Of a DNA stretch of 6,854 nucleotides, positions 4,794 to 6,854 are shown piece after piece. Below the pieces are notes generated by a model. It worked only from the letters and a program-made list of their open reading frames with translations. It was not told where the DNA came from and ran no database searches. Location: the NCBI GenBank assembly GCA_036733165.1, contig DAINBB010000048.1:1-6854 (forward strand), given 5' to 3'. This stretch comes from JAFGGT01 sp036733165. Lineage in GTDB: Archaea > Methanobacteriota_B > Thermococci > Methanofastidiosales > NM3. How positions within the stretch are numbered: the first letter of the stretch is position 1; each line of letters begins with the position of its first letter. Both the position numbers and the translations under genes were made by a program.

Positions 4794-6854
4794 CGTTTTG
4801 GTCCCGGGCACGCCGTCCCGCGTATGGCAACGGTCCATCCCTCGGAGCCGACCCCCTCCATCGCCGCCGACAGGGCGTCATCGCCTTGTAGCGAAACGAT
4901 TGAGCGCAGGACGGACCTCCTCAACCCCTCTTCAAGATCGCGAAGCCGCTCATCTTTGACATTCGTGCCCCCGATGAGCGAGCGCATGTGAAGGCCCGAC
5001 CATTCCTCGAAGTCCACGGGACAGAGATGTCTCAAGGAACGTCCTATGACCCCGTACCTGTTGTCAAACAGCATCAGGTCGTCCACAGATGCGTTGAGGA
5101 CGCTGTCGAAGAGGCTGAACGCGTCCCCCATCCCCTTGTCTCCATACCTTGAGATCGCCATGGAGAACAGCATGAGGTCCGAAAGCCTTGAAAAGTGGTC
5201 AAGGGCCGTTTCGTCCAGGGATGGGAACGGCAGCTCGAAGAGCTCGTAAGGTTTCACGTTGTAGGTATGGGAATAGAGGGAGAAGTACCAGTTCAGGAGA
5301 TCGCTGTTGAGGAACGCGAGCAGGGTGCGATGGACCCTCTTGTCCGCATCGTCCACCAATATCGTCCTTACGCCGTTGGTGAGGATATGGTCGTCGAAGT
5401 GCATCGTGAAGTGCAGCTTCCGCCTCTCCCCCCTGTTCGCCATCTGCCTGCCGATGATCTTCGGACCGAGCGCCATCAGCTCGCCAACGGTCCTTGCGCC
5501 CATCAGACGTTTCCTCAGAGGCCTGCGCGCTATGACCCCCCGGTCCCTGACCCACCGTTTCCTCTCGGTCCTCGGAACGGTGTCGAGGTACCAGTCCTTG
5601 ATGTGATTGGAAGCTATGAGGAGGTCCCCCGTGGGTCGGTCCGTGATATGCATCCTGCCAAGGCTCTCGTCGAGCTTCCCGACGAATATGTGCACCTTTT
5701 TGCCCCCGCCCAGGTCCGCCAGCTTCCCATGCCTCGAGAGCCGCTTGAAAATCTCCATCTCCACATGCGGGTCTTTGAAGGTCGGCACCCGGTAGAGTTT
5801 CGACCCCTCGTGCACATCCCGCCTGCCAAGGCGGTAGGAAGGCGCGTCCATGAGGCAGTTGGGTCCGACCATTATCTCCGTCCCATCACGGGCCGGGCCG
5901 CTCGCGGAGGCCAGGAACGCGGACACTTCGTAGTTTATCTTGCCGCCGAAGAGGCTCCTGGTCATCTCGAGAGGGAATATGGCCACATAGCAAAGACCGT
6001 TCTCGAAAAGCGCCCTTCTCAGCTCCGCGCTTTCCATGTCGCCCCAGAAGTTGGTGGGTATGACGAGCGATATGACGCCCCGGGGACCAACCAGTCCGAG
6101 GCATCTCTCCAGAAAAAGCTTGTACAGGTCTATGTTCGACCCGGTCATGCGGTAGAGCGACTTGTACAATGCAGAAAGTTCCCTCTTTTTCTCCAAGGGG
6201 ATATCCATGTTCTTCAGCTTTCCGTATGGCGGATTGCCTATGATGATGTCAAATCCGCCCCCTGGCAATGATGGGTCTCCCGCCCATTCCATGGAAGACC
6301 GCCCCGGCGCCTCGATCTTTCCAGGGATTGGAGGGTCGAGGAAGGACGGACCTATCAGGGCGTCGCCGGCGTATATGTTGAGTCGGACCCCTTCCAGACG
6401 GCAGGTGTCCCCTCCATCGAGAAGATGCATCGCGAGTCTCGCCCTTGCGACGTTCACCGCCCCTTGTGAGATGTCTATGCCGTACAGATTCTTCTCCACT
6501 ATGTGCTTGGCCATTGAATGGTCGTCAAGAAGGTATTCGAGGTCTTTGGGAACGGCCCCGGCGTCCGTCCTTGAGAGCACCATGCGGTATGTTGAAACCA
6601 GCGACCCGAGCATGGACTCGAGGAAGTTGCCGCATCCGCAGGAGGGGTCCAATATCTTCACAGAGGCCAACAACTTCAGGACGCTGGCGGGGTCGGCCTC
6701 CATTTCCGGACCCTTGAGATAGTCTCCAAGGGTCGTGTAATCCGTCGAATGTTCCCTGTTAAGACTGTCCAGGAGGTATGATGTCAGCGCCCTCTCCGTC
6801 ATCGACGAGGTGATCCTGAACGAAGCGTGCTCATCAGGCTGCGGTTCGTTTCTG
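4787..6854 (-). CDS. N6-adenine DNA methylase, Eco57I/TaqI type (5' end beyond window)
   Basis: This enzyme is predicted to transfer a methyl group from S-adenosylmethionine to N6 of adenine in a specific DNA site. Counting from the ATG at 6802 (671 codons): motif I ILDPSCGCGNFL 50-61 binds SAM; LYGIDIS 106-112 gives acidic D110; AGDAL 145-149; catalytic motif IV NPPY 190-193 after DIIIG; then SLVIPTNFWGD 244-254. A TaqI-type specificity region covers about 395-525 and ends in YNVKPYELFELPFP; a helical tail follows. The frame stays open for 17 more codons to the window edge, reads SFRITSSMTERAL there (resembling motif X, often FYTP), and the ATG has neither a Shine-Dalgarno site nor a TATA box, so the true start is probably outside. 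It could be a solitary or Type II methylase, the C-terminal part of a Type IIG enzyme, or part of a defence locus; it is clearly shorter than a BREX PglX unless much lies off-window. The exonuclease gene follows after 22 bp. Confidence 0.9.
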   Translation of the reverse strand, partial: RNEPQPDEHASFRITSSMTERALTSYLLDSLNREHSTDYTTLGDYLKGPEMEADPASVLKLLASVKILDPSCGCGNFLESMLGSLVSTYRMVLSRTDAGAVPKDLEYLLDDHSMAKHIVEKNLYGIDISQGAVNVARARLAMHLLDGGDTCRLEGVRLNIYAGDALIGPSFLDPPIPGKIEAPGRSSMEWAGDPSLPGGGFDIIIGNPPYGKLKNMDIPLEKKRELSALYKSLYRMTGSNIDLYKLFLERCLGLVGPRGVISLVIPTNFWGDMESAELRRALFENGLCYVAIFPLEMTRSLFGGKINYEVSAFLASASGPARDGTEIMVGPNCLMDAPSYRLGRRDVHEGSKLYRVPTFKDPHVEMEIFKRLSRHGKLADLGGGKKVHIFVGKLDESLGRMHITDRPTGDLLIASNHIKDWYLDTVPRTERKRWVRDRGVIARRPLRKRLMGARTVGELMALGPKIIGRQMANRGERRKLHFTMHFDDHILTNGVRTILVDDADKRVHRTLLAFLNSDLLNWYFSLYSHTYNVKPYELFELPFPSLDETALDHFSRLSDLMLFSMAISRYGDKGMGDAFSLFDSVLNASVDDLMLFDNRYGVIGRSLRHLCPVDFEEWSGLHMRSLIGGTNVKDERLRDLEEGLRRSVLRSIVSLQGDDALSAAMEGVGSEGWTVAIRGTACPGPKRF

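Noticed and set aside
4765..4881. 39-codon N-terminal extension of the exonuclease overlapping the methylase
   Set aside because: The extension is Arg/Pro-rich and unlike the family. The ATG at 4764 gives the usual N-terminus and lies 25 bp from a TATA box.
4024..4959. Open frame on the plus strand (311 codons) antisense to the exonuclease and the methylase end
   Set aside because: It runs across two real minus-strand genes and shows no family signature, so it is a mirror of their codon usage.
5195..6271. Long open frame on the plus strand (358 codons) antisense to the methylase
   Set aside because: It lacks recognisable domains and has the Pro/Val/Arg/His-rich composition of a codon-bias shadow, while the minus strand carries clear methylase motifs across the same span.

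Overview
The window looks like archaeal chromosome, most likely a moderate-GC euryarchaeon of the Thermoplasmatota, with Methanomassiliicoccales as a plausible order. This lineage is an inference. It rests on heavy use of AGG (Arg) and ATA (Ile) codons, AT-rich intergenic gaps with TATA-like boxes about 25 bp from starts, ribosome binding sites of the GGAG and GGTGA type, an archaeal TIGR00288 NYN protein, and a bacterial-type DNA gyrase B such as many Euryarchaeota carry.

Layout. Bases 1-1179 (+) hold the 3' nine-tenths of a phenylacetate-CoA ligase (PaaK family) gene whose start lies before the window. An AT-rich gap (1180-1299) carries a weak hairpin, two TATA-like boxes and a T7 run, then gyrB (1300-3186, +). 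Everything after that is on the minus strand and converges on gyrB. Read in its own direction, that strand holds an N6-adenine DNA methylase of the Eco57I/TaqI type (enters from beyond 6854, ends 4787); a DEDDy 3'-5' exonuclease of the YprB/RNase_H_2 type (4764-4009); a 152-bp AT-rich gap with the next promoter; a NYN-domain nuclease-like protein (3856-3329); and a very short 36-residue zinc ribbon (3304-3194), whose stop is 7 bp from the gyrB stop.

How the genes fit together. PaaK (aryl-acid activation) and gyrB (DNA supercoiling) are separate units, and no gyrA is visible beside gyrB. The minus-strand genes are all nucleic-acid related: a modification enzyme, two nuclease folds and a zinc ribbon. 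NYN and zinc ribbon look like one transcript (24-bp gap, strong ribosome binding site). The exonuclease appears to have its own promoter, probably giving a leaderless mRNA, with the methylase stop codon inside its TATA box. The methylase probably belongs to a restriction-modification or other defence locus continuing beyond 6854. Whether the downstream nucleases belong functionally to it cannot be decided from this window.

No tRNA, rRNA, CRISPR array, insertion sequence or attachment site was seen. There is no stretch over 300 bp without a gene; the longest gaps are 1180-1299 and 3857-4008.
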